Below, piece after piece: positions 17,121-26,406 of a stretch of 64,000 nucleotides of DNA (positions are counted from its first letter, which is position 1; each line of letters opens with the position of its first letter). Source of the stretch: Bacteroidota bacterium (GTDB lineage Bacteria; Bacteroidota; Bacteroidia; Chitinophagales; Chitinophagaceae). A program made the translations under genes and the position numbers. The notes under the pieces were generated by a model. It searched no databases. It was given only the letters and a program-made list of their open reading frames with translations, and was not told the DNA's origin. The DNA lies in the NCBI GenBank assembly GCA_005882315.1, contig VBAR01000001.1:1499736-1563735 (forward strand), written 5' to 3'.

Positions 17121-18481
17121 TATTTATTTTTTAAAGCCAGTTCCAATGCTTTAGTTGTTGTATAATATTTTGCCAGCATGTTTGGTACCTCCCATGCAGG
17201 CATATTTTTGTTTTTTAAATAATCAAGAAATTTTTCTGTTACCCTTGCGAAGTGTGCTTCGTGACCTTCTTTCAGCTTTTCCGGAATAAGTAGCTGCCAG
17301 CCATTTTTACTTCCGGTTATTTCAATGCCGGGATACTTTATTTTAAGTTTTTCTATTGCTTTAATCAGCTCAGCATTCCTATCAGAAAGAATCAATGGTT
17401 CAATATATAAAACCGGTTTGTAATTTTCCTCTTTACCCTGGCGAATGATCAAGTTAGCTTTAGTGCCTCTCATAATAGAATAATGTGTATCACTTCCGCT
17501 GGCGGTTTGATACATCCATACAACAGTAACTTTTGCGTGAACACCTTTTATTATATAGTTGATCTCGCCATTCGACCACACCTGTAGCAAAGAATCGGTT
17601 TGTTTGTCTCTTTCAATAAAAGATGGGACCTCATTCAGCTTAGTAATTGTTTTGAATTGCGTTGGAGTCATTGTAGTCGGCCATCTCCTTGCTGCCACCA
17701 AAGTAATATCTTTTGTATAATCCAGGCTTTGTTCTGGAAAACATTCCCATTGTACCAGGTCCACCAAATGCGTTGTTACATCTACGATGCCATTGCCTTG
17801 TTGTGATGCATCCATAAACCAGGCTGGTCTTACAACTATATTGCCTGAAATGTTTTTATAAAAATTATGATCACTAAACATTTCTACAGCAGGATTCTCA
17901 GGTGTTCCTTTTTCTAGCTCGCCAAATACTTCAGGTATCATGGAAAGTTCCCGCTGAAGTATTGATGTTATTTCATAGCGTTCGGTCATTATATCGTATA
18001 GCAACAAATTATTCTTTGATGCTACTTCAAATGCCTGCTTTAATTTTTCAAATCCGGTCGGATCAATTGCCATTGGCTTATCAGCATATACATTAAGTCC
18101 ATTTTGAAGTGATTGTAAAATATAGCCTGTCTTCTTTTGATTGTTGCCAGATAGCATAACCACATTCCCTTTTTTCTCTGCAATCATCTTTTCAAAAAAA
18201 TCAGCACCAGTATAAACCTCTTCTTTCCATCGGGTAGGTGATTCTGCTATAGAATTGTAAGAGTTGATCCTGTCAAGATGCAATTTCAAGTCATTCCCAT
18301 CAGGGGCATAAACATAAACAACTGAGTCTACATCATTATACATTGTTTTTTGTACCAATGCTGCATGAAAATGACCGGGGTCGAGTGTAACTAACCGAAC
18401 AGGTTTTTTATTTTCAGTATGATGATTGGTGCAGGAGATTAAAACTGCCAGTAATACAAATATGTTTGATACCCTTTTCAT
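17120..18481 (-). CDS. Gfo/Idh/MocA-like lipoprotein with Oxidoreduct_C-type C-terminus
   Basis: A 453-residue predicted lipoprotein (signal ends LLAVLISCTN, Cys17). The N-terminal domain is Rossmann-like, but the usual glycine-rich loop is replaced by RLVTLDPGHFHAALVQ. YADKPMAI stands where EKP occurs in normal family members. The C-terminal part (GIVDVTTHLVDLVQWECFP, VVWMYQTASGSDTHYSIMRG) matches the 'putative oxidoreductase C-terminal' group I know from Bacteroidota sugar loci. Whether it still binds NAD(P) outside the cytoplasm is unclear. It may instead be a sugar-binding or cofactor-retaining enzyme. It lies between the CE1-like gene and another Gfo/Idh/MocA gene. Confidence 0.78.
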   Translation of the reverse strand: MKRVSNIFVLLAVLISCTNHHTENKKPVRLVTLDPGHFHAALVQKTMYNDVDSVVYVYAPDGNDLKLHLDRINSYNSIAESPTRWKEEVYTGADFFEKMIAEKKGNVVMLSGNNQKKTGYILQSLQNGLNVYADKPMAIDPTGFEKLKQAFEVASKNNLLLYDIMTERYEITSILQRELSMIPEVFGELEKGTPENPAVEMFSDHNFYKNISGNIVVRPAWFMDASQQGNGIVDVTTHLVDLVQWECFPEQSLDYTKDITLVAARRWPTTMTPTQFKTITKLNEVPSFIERDKQTDSLLQVWSNGEINYIIKGVHAKVTVVWMYQTASGSDTHYSIMRGTKANLIIRQGKEENYKPVLYIEPLILSDRNAELIKAIEKLKIKYPGIEITGSKNGWQLLIPEKLKEGHEAHFARVTEKFLDYLKNKNMPAWEVPNMLAKYYTTTKALELALKNK

Positions 18482-18565
18482 TGCTCATTAGAGTTTTAAA
18501 TGTTGAACGGAGCGTCGCAAGGGACACCCAACCAGGGAACAAAAGCTTATTACACAAATAAAACC

Positions 18566-19945
18566 TTACGCTACTATTTCATATCCCTTTCTTTGCTTGC
18601 GACTCAACATTGCATTTGCCTCATTATCATTTTTGAATTTTTCTGTTTTTGGATCCCAATGCAATTTTCTTTTCAACTTCATTGAAATATGATGCAGCAA
18701 ACAGGCTGAGCAGGCACGATGTGCTTCTTCCACCGGTGCGATAGGTGCTTTATTATCCCTTATTGCTTCGAGCCAGTTGCCATGATGTTCCTTACTCACT
18801 GTAAAATGAAATTCATTTGGACCAATAACTGATGTAAGCATATTTGGATCACTTGCATCAATTTTTTTTGCTCTTTCGCCTGGTTTTGTTGGATCGCTTG
18901 CTGTAACATTGTAGTCACCTCTTGAAACAAACACCCAACCATTAGTACCTTCGAACTTTATTCCATTTGGAAATTCATTACTAACGATCATCGTAACTCC
19001 ATTGGCATATTTTGCTTCTGTTTTAAAGATGCCATGCACATCCCACAATCCACCAGTTGCAAACTCAACTTTATCACACCAGATCTCAACAGGGCCGCTG
19101 CGTTCCATTCCCATTCCCCAATGTGCACTGTCAATATGATGTGCCCCCCAACCTGTGATCATGCCAGCGCCAAACTGTTCGCACCGTAACCAGCCCGGAC
19201 GATCATAACCAGACTGCGGATGTACCCGATCAATTGTATAATAAACTTCAGGAGTTGATGCAAGCCACATATCATAGTTGAGATTTTTCGGAACAGGCAT
19301 TTCATCTTTTTTTCCACCCGGAGGATCACCCGGCAAGCCAACATAAACAGTTTTCAATTCACCAATGCGGCCATTACGAACTAACTCTGCCGCATAACGA
19401 AACTGTTCACTGCTCCGTTGCTGGCTTCCTATCTGGAACTTCACACCACTTTTTGTAACTACATCAGCGATCAATCTTCCTTCAGCGATCGTCAGCGATG
19501 CCGGCTTCTGCATATAGATATGTTTTTTAGCACGGGCAGCTGCTGCACCGATCATTGCATGTGTATGATCAGGCGTGCTGATCAGCACCGCATCAATATC
19601 TTTATTCTGCAGCAACTCACGATAATCAGTGTACGGTTTCACACCATCAAATGGTTTGCCATCACGTTTGGTGTAAAAATCATTCACGAATTTTTTTCCT
19701 TCTTCAGCCCGATTTGAGTCGAGATCACAAACAGCCATTACTTGTGCATAATCATATTGCAAAACACCGGGCATATCATGAACACGGGAAATACGTCCCG
19801 TACCGATCGCTGCAACATTAATACGATTGCTTGGCGCATTTCTTCCAAACACACTTGAAGGCACTATTGAAGGAAGTGCCAGGAACGCCGATGCTTTAAG
19901 GGAGTTACTCAAAAACTCTCGACGAGATTGATTTCTTTTTTTCAT
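18566..19945 (-). CDS. Gfo/Idh/MocA-family oxidoreductase with Tat-like signal (459 aa)
   Basis: A 459-residue sugar oxidoreductase with an N-terminal twin-arginine-type signal (NQSRREFLSNSLKASAFLA), predicting folded export. The Rossmann domain has INVAAIGTGRISRVHD and MQKPASLTIAEGR in place of EKP. The C-terminal catalytic domain has ITGWGAHHIDSAHWGMG, with the His cluster typical of this large subgroup. It is separated from its neighbours by longer gaps than usual in this operon: 84 bases downstream and 175 upstream. Three other Gfo/Idh/MocA-type genes lie within 13 kb, so an oxidation step on a sugar or oligosaccharide in the periplasm is likely. The substrate is unknown. Confidence 0.86.
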   Translation of the reverse strand: MKKRNQSRREFLSNSLKASAFLALPSIVPSSVFGRNAPSNRINVAAIGTGRISRVHDMPGVLQYDYAQVMAVCDLDSNRAEEGKKFVNDFYTKRDGKPFDGVKPYTDYRELLQNKDIDAVLISTPDHTHAMIGAAAARAKKHIYMQKPASLTIAEGRLIADVVTKSGVKFQIGSQQRSSEQFRYAAELVRNGRIGELKTVYVGLPGDPPGGKKDEMPVPKNLNYDMWLASTPEVYYTIDRVHPQSGYDRPGWLRCEQFGAGMITGWGAHHIDSAHWGMGMERSGPVEIWCDKVEFATGGLWDVHGIFKTEAKYANGVTMIVSNEFPNGIKFEGTNGWVFVSRGDYNVTASDPTKPGERAKKIDASDPNMLTSVIGPNEFHFTVSKEHHGNWLEAIRDNKAPIAPVEEAHRACSACLLHHISMKLKRKLHWDPKTEKFKNDNEANAMLSRKQRKGYEIVA

Positions 19946-20054
19946 CAGCTTTAATTTTTATGATGAATATTTTTAAGTTATCAACTTTTGAAATTCTATT
20001 TAGCTTCTGTTGCGTCGCACTCTTGTACATTCAGTAATTCTATTCAGCTATCCC

Positions 20055-20114
20055 GTCAAACGTGAAATGTGAAAAGTGAGACAGGGCCTTTCACGTTTGA
20101 CGTTTCACTTTTCA
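20055..20114. repeat. interleaved inverted-repeat element (A-B-A'-B')
   Basis: Two inverted repeats interleave. GTCAAACGTGAAA at 20055-20067 pairs with TTTCACGTTTGAC at 20089-20101 (13 of 13). TGAAAAGTGA at 20070-20079 pairs with TCACTTTTCA at 20105-20114 (10 of 10). The element fills the gap between the DUF6807 and Gfo/Idh/MocA genes. A transcript could form one or the other hairpin. The same topology occurs at 61358-61418. Confidence 0.65.
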
Positions 20115-20120
20115 TGTACG

Positions 20121-21122
20121 CTATTTCACCTCTTTCACAAATGTCTTCCATGCATTCTCTGCCTTTGCTGCATCAAATTTTCCATTGAATACAACCAGCC
20201 TATATTTTAATGTATATGTTTTACCAGGTTCTAAAAGCCAATCTTTATCTTTTGTAGGAGCAAAGCTGGCAAAAACATCGCCGCGTCCACCGTTTTGTTT
20301 TTTGTCCCATATTCTCATTGGTTCAGGATCATTGTAGTTTGTCGGGTGTGATAACATCACAATTCCACCTTCATCATTACCCGGTAGGGAGCCATAAACC
20401 ACTATCCATCTTCCTTTAGTATTATCTGTATTATCTCTTGTTTTGCCTTCCGATGTCAGCATTTCAGAATTATTCTTGTCCCAATATTCAGTGGCCCGCC
20501 AACCAAAGCCGGCATATCGATAAGCAACGATCAATAAAGGGCTTTGTGAAGCACACTGCATTTTTGAAGTAATGTCGACTATATAGTAATCACCATCCTT
20601 TACGGGATCATATACTCTTACAGTTTGCCATTCATTCAGCGCAACCTTTTCAGTTTTATCTTTTTTGAATACTACATGCTCCTGCAAAGCGGTGTACTCT
20701 GCGTATTTTTCGTTGCTTGTTTTGGAAGTAAATTTTACAAACCTCACTGTACCTTGCCTGCCCTTTATATTCCAGAAATCAACGGTATCGCCTTCGAAGA
20801 AAGTATGTGTCCATGCATTCCAGATACCATAATGATGATAATGATCGGGTGGTTGAATCCTTGTCAGTACCTGCCCGTGCGGAGTATAAAGCGGATGAAT
20901 AAAGCCACTTCGTTTATAATTTGTATCCTGTCCGGCTGGAGGATAAACTGTTTTAAATTGATAAGTCAGTAACTTTTGATCTCCTGATGATATTGTCAAA
21001 ACACTATCGATGGTTATCTTAACCGACGATTTTGACTGTTTTGTTTTTACCTGCTGACCAAAACAAAAAGTGGCTGCTACCAAAAAAGATATTAGAACAA
21101 ATATTTTTTTGACATTTCTCAT
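20121..21122 (-). CDS. DUF6807 (PmoA-like) exported protein
   Basis: A 333-residue protein with a signal peptide (ISFLVAATFCFGQ). The segment GFIHPLYTPHGQVLTRIQPP followed by DHYHHYGIWNAWTHTFF is the signature of the DUF6807/PmoA-like group, which occurs widely in Bacteroidota and Planctomycetes glycan loci beside Gfo/Idh/MocA genes. The His-rich run could be a metal or sugar site. A beta-sandwich fold is likely from the pattern of strands. The catalytic role is not established to my knowledge. Its start overlaps the GH51 stop by 4 bases (ATGA), so the two are translationally coupled. Confidence 0.8.
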   Translation of the reverse strand: MRNVKKIFVLISFLVAATFCFGQQVKTKQSKSSVKITIDSVLTISSGDQKLLTYQFKTVYPPAGQDTNYKRSGFIHPLYTPHGQVLTRIQPPDHYHHYGIWNAWTHTFFEGDTVDFWNIKGRQGTVRFVKFTSKTSNEKYAEYTALQEHVVFKKDKTEKVALNEWQTVRVYDPVKDGDYYIVDITSKMQCASQSPLLIVAYRYAGFGWRATEYWDKNNSEMLTSEGKTRDNTDNTKGRWIVVYGSLPGNDEGGIVMLSHPTNYNDPEPMRIWDKKQNGGRGDVFASFAPTKDKDWLLEPGKTYTLKYRLVVFNGKFDAAKAENAWKTFVKEVK

Positions 21123-22663
21123 TTTAATTCAAGTACTACCACGCTATAAGGCGGAATATTTAAGTTTAGTTTTGAGCCATTAAGTTGTGCTCCATTATAA
21201 ACAGCAGGAACAATTTTATTCGGATTTTCAAAGCTGTTATAGTTCTGTAATTTGTCAGACGTTAAAATTCTTCCACTAACTGTTTTATAATCCGCCCCGT
21301 TAATGTTGATAGAAACCGATTGTGCTTTATTCGCATCAATATTCACCAGGGAAATATGTGTCAGGCCATTTTTATCTCTTGATGCAGATGCAGAAATAGC
21401 TTTTAGTTTTTCTTTCCCCATTGTATAATTATCGCTTGTTAAAGTAATAGGCAGCATTACCGCATCCTGGTGTACATTATACATTTCCATTACATGGTAA
21501 GTGGGAGTTAAAATTATTTTTTCTTCCCGGGTAAGAATTACCGCCTGCAAAACATTAATGATCTGAGCAAGGTTTGCCATTTTTACCCTTTCACAATGAT
21601 TATTAAAAATATTAAGCGTAGTGCCTGCAATCATTGCATCCCGCATTGTGTTTTGCTGAAAGAGGAAAGCACCATTTGTACCTGGTTCTACATCATACCA
21701 TCCGCCCCATTCATCTACCACCATCGCTACTCTTTTTGCAGGATCATATTTATCCATGACAGCGCTGTGTTTGGTGACTAATTCTTCCATTTGCAAAGCC
21801 TTTTGCATAGTTGAATAATATTCTTCTTCTGAAAATGCCGTAGCAGATCCTTTTTTGCTCCAATCAATTACAGAATAATGATGAACACCTACAGCATCAA
21901 GCATGTTTAACGGAATATCCCGCATTAAAACTTCTGTCCAGTTATAATCTGCGTCACTTGCACCTGATGCTATCCGGAATATCCGCTCTTTAGGATCGCC
22001 ATTGGTCATGAAAGTGACATACTGACGATAGATGTTTGCATAATACTCAGGTTTCATATTTCCGCCGCAACCCCAGGCTTCATTTCCCAATCCCCAGTAT
22101 TTTACATGCCATGGATTGGCACGTCCATTTTTCAAACGTAAATCCGGCATCGGGCTGCTTCCATTAGGATGAATAGTATATTTTACCCAATCACTTAATT
22201 CCTGTGGTGTGCCGCTTCCTACATTTCCACTGAGGTAAGGTTCTGCACCAAGCATTTCACACATGTTCAAAAATTCATTGGTGCCAAAACTGTTATCTTC
22301 TTTTACATTTCCCCACCATACATTCAGCATTGATGGCCTTTCTTTTTTGGGGCCCACACCATCTTTCCAATGATATGTATCTGCAAAACATCCACCCGGC
22401 CAACGAAGCACTGGTATTTTTAATTTTTTTAATGCATCGACAACATCAAGCCTTATACCATTTTTATTCGGAATGGTTGTATTACTATCACCAACATAAA
22501 ATCCACCATATATGCAATGACCAAGATGCTCTGCAAAATGGCCGTAGATGTTTTTGTTGATGATGTCTTTGCCTTTGTCAGCATTCAAAACAATAGTGTT
22601 TTGCGCAGAAAGGATCTTTACACAGAATAAACTGATTAGAACAAATATTTTTTTCATACTCAT
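21119..22663 (-). CDS. GH51 alpha-L-arabinofuranosidase
   Basis: A 514-residue exported retaining arabinofuranosidase that removes arabinose side chains from arabinoxylan. The signal peptide MSMKKIFVLISLFCVKILSA could start at 22663 or at the second ATG (22657). The catalytic barrel shows RWPGGCFADTYHWKDGVGP, the acid/base motif GLGNEAWGCGG (Glu195) and the nucleophile motif VVDEWGGWYDV (Glu318). The C-terminal ~130 residues form the usual beta-sandwich (PPYSVVVLELK at the end). It lies 3 bases downstream of the GH3 stop and 4-base coupled to DUF6807. Confidence 0.94.
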   Translation of the reverse strand: MSMKKIFVLISLFCVKILSAQNTIVLNADKGKDIINKNIYGHFAEHLGHCIYGGFYVGDSNTTIPNKNGIRLDVVDALKKLKIPVLRWPGGCFADTYHWKDGVGPKKERPSMLNVWWGNVKEDNSFGTNEFLNMCEMLGAEPYLSGNVGSGTPQELSDWVKYTIHPNGSSPMPDLRLKNGRANPWHVKYWGLGNEAWGCGGNMKPEYYANIYRQYVTFMTNGDPKERIFRIASGASDADYNWTEVLMRDIPLNMLDAVGVHHYSVIDWSKKGSATAFSEEEYYSTMQKALQMEELVTKHSAVMDKYDPAKRVAMVVDEWGGWYDVEPGTNGAFLFQQNTMRDAMIAGTTLNIFNNHCERVKMANLAQIINVLQAVILTREEKIILTPTYHVMEMYNVHQDAVMLPITLTSDNYTMGKEKLKAISASASRDKNGLTHISLVNIDANKAQSVSININGADYKTVSGRILTSDKLQNYNSFENPNKIVPAVYNGAQLNGSKLNLNIPPYSVVVLELK

Positions 22664-22666
22664 TTA

Positions 22667-25282
22667 TTATAATACAGTAATGATTGAATTTGCAACATTA
22701 CTTGTTGTTTTATTTTTTATTCCCGGCTGACCACCACCAACACTTATCAAAATTTTTCCGGCTGGCTGATATATTGACCCGGCTTCATTCACTAATGACA
22801 ATTGTTCCGGTGTCAATTCAAAATTTATCGTTTTGCTTTCTCCTTTCTTTAAACTAATTCTCTGAAACCCTTTTAATGCCTGGATTGGCGATTTCGCTTT
22901 AAGGTTTTGATGCTGCAAATACAATTGCACTACTTCTTCTCCATCCCTTTTACCTGTATTGGTCACTCTGACACTAACTGTGATATTCTTGCCCCTTGTA
23001 ATGGTTGCAGGAATTTTTAGTTGATCATATTTAAACGTCGTATAGCTTAACCCATATCCAAAAGGATATAACGCTTCACCTTTGAAATAACGATAAGTCC
23101 TGTTGTTCATAGAGTAGTCGCTAAAGTCTGGCAGATCGTTGTCACTTTTATAAAAAGTAACCGGCAATCTTCCCGCGGGATTATAATCGCCAAACAAAAC
23201 ATCCGCAATTGCAGTGCCAGCACTTTGTCCGCCATACCATGCATTGATGATCGCAGGAATGTTTTCATTCTCCCATGGAATAGCGATCGCACTTCCAGTC
23301 ATCATTACAAATACAACCGGTTTGCCGGTTGACTTCAATGCTTTCATTGCTTTGGTTTGTATTTGGGGTAGAAGAATTGAAGTTCTGTCGCCGCCTTTAA
23401 AACCAGGAAAATCAACTCTCATTTCTTCACCTTCCAGTTGCGGAGAAATTCCACCTACATAAATGATAGCGTCTACATCTTTAATACGTTTCAAAAATGC
23501 ATTCATGTCGAACCGTTCAAAATTTCCGGCTCTTAATCTTATATTGGCCTTGCCTTCTCCCTGCCAGTATTCCACTACTATTTTATATTGCTGGCCCCTC
23601 ACAATTTTCTGGCGATATTGCCTTGCTCCCCAGCGGTTGCGCAACCATGAATTATATATTTCTTTATCATTGATAAAAAATTTATACCCATCATCACCTT
23701 CTATTTCAAAAGTTATCTCTCCATCTTTGTCTGACGAGTAATAGGTGGTGTAACGAGCCGAAAAATTATTAGCCCTGATATCGCCAACTACTGCTTGACC
23801 TTCCTGCCAGAAATGATCAAGATTGTTTTCTGTTTGTACGATCGGTTCACCCTTTAGCTCCGTGTTATTGTAATATTCAGCCCTGAATCCCGGAGTGCCT
23901 TCTCCAATAGTATATTGCCTGCTTACATCTGTATAAGCCAATAAAGTATCATTGGTGAAATTCAACGCCTTTTCATATACCACCTCCACATCTTTTCCCA
24001 ACTTTTCTTTTATTCCTTTTAATGCAGTAACAATTTCCGACGGCATTCCATTGTAATTTCCAAGAACAGCAATAGTGTTATCAGCGTTTGGACCGACCAC
24101 TGCAATCTTTTTTATTTTTTTACTAAGTGGCAACAAGTTTTTGTCATTCTTTAATAGTACAATTGATTGCTGCGCCATCTTTAAAGCAAGAGCTTTATGC
24201 TCCGGCGCTTCTAAAGCTGATGCTGGTGTTTGCGCATATTTTACCATAGAAGGAGGATCAAACATGCCCAGGCGATAACGGATCATAAATAATCTTCTCA
24301 ATGAAATATCAAGCTGCTCTTCTTTTATCAAGCCGCTTTTTACTCCGTTATATAATGTATAATAAACCGAAGTGCCACATTCGATATCGGTACCATGAAC
24401 AACTCCATCCACCGCAGCTGTTACAGAATCTTTGTGCGTTTTATGATATTTAAAGAAATCATCGATTGCCCAACAGTCACTGGTAACATAACCGGTAAAC
24501 TTCCATTGCTTGCGGAGAATATCTGTCATCAACAAATCATTTGCACAACAAGGTTGTGTATTAACTGCATTGTAGGCGCACATCACCCCTGCAACATTTG
24601 CATTGGTGACCAATTCTCTGAATGCCGGTAAATAAGTATCCCAGAGATCATATGTAGTGGGATTAAAATTATCAATATGTCGTGATGGCTCCGGACCGCT
24701 ATGCACTGCAAAGTGTTTAGCACATGCTGCTGCTTTCAAATATTTTGGATCATCTCCCTGCAAGCCACGAACAAATGCACGGGCCATCATTGCTGTTAAG
24801 AAAGGATCTTCACCATACGTTTCCTGTCCACGGCCCCAACGAGGATCACGAAAGATGTTAATGTTTGGTGTCCAGTATGTCAATCCTAAATATCTTTCTT
24901 TTGTTCTTCCTAATTCCATCGCTTTGTTATATATCGCTCTTCCTTCGAGTGCTGAATAATCAGCCATGTGAAATAGTGAAGTAGAGTCCCATGTTGCCGC
25001 CATGGCTATCGCTTGAGGATATGATGTTACTTTAAATGGTGTTCTTGCAACGCCATGCAATGTCTCATTCCACCAGTCATAAGCGGGGATACCTAATCGC
25101 GGAATGGCTGGTGTTGCATTGAGCATTTGTTTTACTTTTTCTTCCAACGTTAAACGACTTACCACATCATTCACTCTTTGTTCCATCGGTAAGGAAGGAT
25201 CCCACATTGGGAATGATTTGTAATCCTGTGCAAAAGCACTATAAGAGATCACTAGCAGAATCGAAAAGAAAATTTTCTTCAT
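22667..25282 (-). CDS. GH3 beta-xylosidase/glucosidase with PA14 insert
   Basis: An 871-residue exported GH3 enzyme. The signal peptide ends at SAFAQ. Domain order is the (beta/alpha)8 domain with GYVTSDCWAIDDFF (nucleophile Asp269), the alpha/beta domain starting near residue 380, a PA14-type insert around residues 465-600 (GFRAEYYNNTELKGEPIV, FEIEGDDGYKFFINDKEIY), return of the second domain (ISPQLEGEEMRVDFPGF), and a C-terminal fibronectin-III-like domain. This layout, with MSDP replaced by TSDC, is typical of Bacteroidota xylosidases. In this operon it most likely releases xylose from xylo-oligosaccharides in the periplasm. Confidence 0.93.
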   Translation of the reverse strand: MKKIFFSILLVISYSAFAQDYKSFPMWDPSLPMEQRVNDVVSRLTLEEKVKQMLNATPAIPRLGIPAYDWWNETLHGVARTPFKVTSYPQAIAMAATWDSTSLFHMADYSALEGRAIYNKAMELGRTKERYLGLTYWTPNINIFRDPRWGRGQETYGEDPFLTAMMARAFVRGLQGDDPKYLKAAACAKHFAVHSGPEPSRHIDNFNPTTYDLWDTYLPAFRELVTNANVAGVMCAYNAVNTQPCCANDLLMTDILRKQWKFTGYVTSDCWAIDDFFKYHKTHKDSVTAAVDGVVHGTDIECGTSVYYTLYNGVKSGLIKEEQLDISLRRLFMIRYRLGMFDPPSMVKYAQTPASALEAPEHKALALKMAQQSIVLLKNDKNLLPLSKKIKKIAVVGPNADNTIAVLGNYNGMPSEIVTALKGIKEKLGKDVEVVYEKALNFTNDTLLAYTDVSRQYTIGEGTPGFRAEYYNNTELKGEPIVQTENNLDHFWQEGQAVVGDIRANNFSARYTTYYSSDKDGEITFEIEGDDGYKFFINDKEIYNSWLRNRWGARQYRQKIVRGQQYKIVVEYWQGEGKANIRLRAGNFERFDMNAFLKRIKDVDAIIYVGGISPQLEGEEMRVDFPGFKGGDRTSILLPQIQTKAMKALKSTGKPVVFVMMTGSAIAIPWENENIPAIINAWYGGQSAGTAIADVLFGDYNPAGRLPVTFYKSDNDLPDFSDYSMNNRTYRYFKGEALYPFGYGLSYTTFKYDQLKIPATITRGKNITVSVRVTNTGKRDGEEVVQLYLQHQNLKAKSPIQALKGFQRISLKKGESKTINFELTPEQLSLVNEAGSIYQPAGKILISVGGGQPGIKNKTTSNVANSIITVL

Positions 25283-25315
25283 AACTATTTATTAAGCATT
25301 CGTCATAAATATGTC

Positions 25316-26350
25316 TTATTTATAGGGATCAATGGTTTTTATCTTTCCATTCGCATCATGTACCAGTTCTGTTACTTTTACCGATCTTAAATGAGTTACT
25401 CCTTGTGATAAACTACTGTCATGATAAAACAAATACCATTTACTGTTGAACTCCACTATTGAATGATGCGATGTCCAGCCAACAACAGGATTTAAAATTC
25501 TTCCGGCATAAGTGAATGGCCCGTACGGATTGTCACCAATTGCATAACATACATAATGCGTATCACCGGTAGAATAAGAGAAATAGTATTTGCCTTTATA
25601 CTTATGCATCCATGATGCTTCAAAAAATCTTCTCTCCGTATCACCTGCAAGGAGTGATTTGCCATTTTCATCGAGTAGCACAACATCTTTAACATCTTCA
25701 GCAAATTCGAGCAAGTCATTTGTCAATCTTGCAACTTTTGCACATAAAGCTGTCTCGTTATCACTTGGTAAATGAAAAAGCGGACCATCACCTTCTGCTT
25801 TAAACGACCCTGTTCTCCAACGTTGTAACTGGCCTCCCCAAATTCCACCGAAATACATATAATAAGATCCATCATCATCTTTGAATACCGCTGGATCGAT
25901 TGAAAAACTTTTTTTGATTGGTGTTGGTTGAGATGTGAAAGGGCCTACGGGTGACGAACTTGTCGCTACACCAATACGAAATATTCCCTCATAATCTTTT
26001 GCAGGAAAAAATAAATAATAGGCCCCATCTTTTTCTGTTGCATCAGGAGCCCACATTTGCTTATCAGCCCAGGGAACATCTTTTACATGTAATGCTTCAC
26101 CATGATCAGTTGCTGTTTCATCCAAAGGTGAGTTCATTGACAAAATATGATAATCTTCCATTGCAAAATGACTTCCAAGATCGTCAAATGAAATATCATT
26201 CTCTATATCATGAGAAGGGTAGATATAAATTTTTCCATTAAATACATGTGCAGATGGATCAGCCGTATAAATATGTGAAACGACTGGTTGGGAAATTGCC
26301 TTCTTATTTAGTTCTTCAAAATCTATATGTGCAATACTTTCTTCAGGCAT
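25316..26350 (-). CDS. GH43 beta-xylosidase/arabinofuranosidase, cytoplasmic
   Basis: A 344-residue five-bladed propeller of family GH43, close to subfamily 1 by its overall look. The three inverting catalytic carboxylates are visible: Asp31 (YTADPSAHVF), Asp152 (FSIDPAVF) and Glu244 (FFEASWMHK). No signal peptide is present, and an in-frame stop lies just upstream of the ATG, so the enzyme is predicted to be cytoplasmic. This fits the GPH-type symporter gene 56 bases upstream: short xylo-oligosaccharides would enter the cell and be cut inside. It is the only backbone- or side-chain-cutting hydrolase here without an export signal. Confidence 0.91.
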   Translation of the reverse strand: MPEESIAHIDFEELNKKAISQPVVSHIYTADPSAHVFNGKIYIYPSHDIENDISFDDLGSHFAMEDYHILSMNSPLDETATDHGEALHVKDVPWADKQMWAPDATEKDGAYYLFFPAKDYEGIFRIGVATSSSPVGPFTSQPTPIKKSFSIDPAVFKDDDGSYYMYFGGIWGGQLQRWRTGSFKAEGDGPLFHLPSDNETALCAKVARLTNDLLEFAEDVKDVVLLDENGKSLLAGDTERRFFEASWMHKYKGKYYFSYSTGDTHYVCYAIGDNPYGPFTYAGRILNPVVGWTSHHSIVEFNSKWYLFYHDSSLSQGVTHLRSVKVTELVHDANGKIKTIDPYK

Positions 26351-26406
26351 ATTATTACGTTTTCAATTAAAATATGTTCAATAAAATCAGTTTGTCCAAC
26401 CGTTTT

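Noticed and set aside
18512-20019. GCGTCGCA shared at 18512-18519 and 20012-20019, flanking the 459-residue Gfo/Idh/MocA gene, as a possible cassette boundary
   Set aside because: Only 8 bases match and the flanks differ, so chance is the simpler explanation without a genome-wide count.
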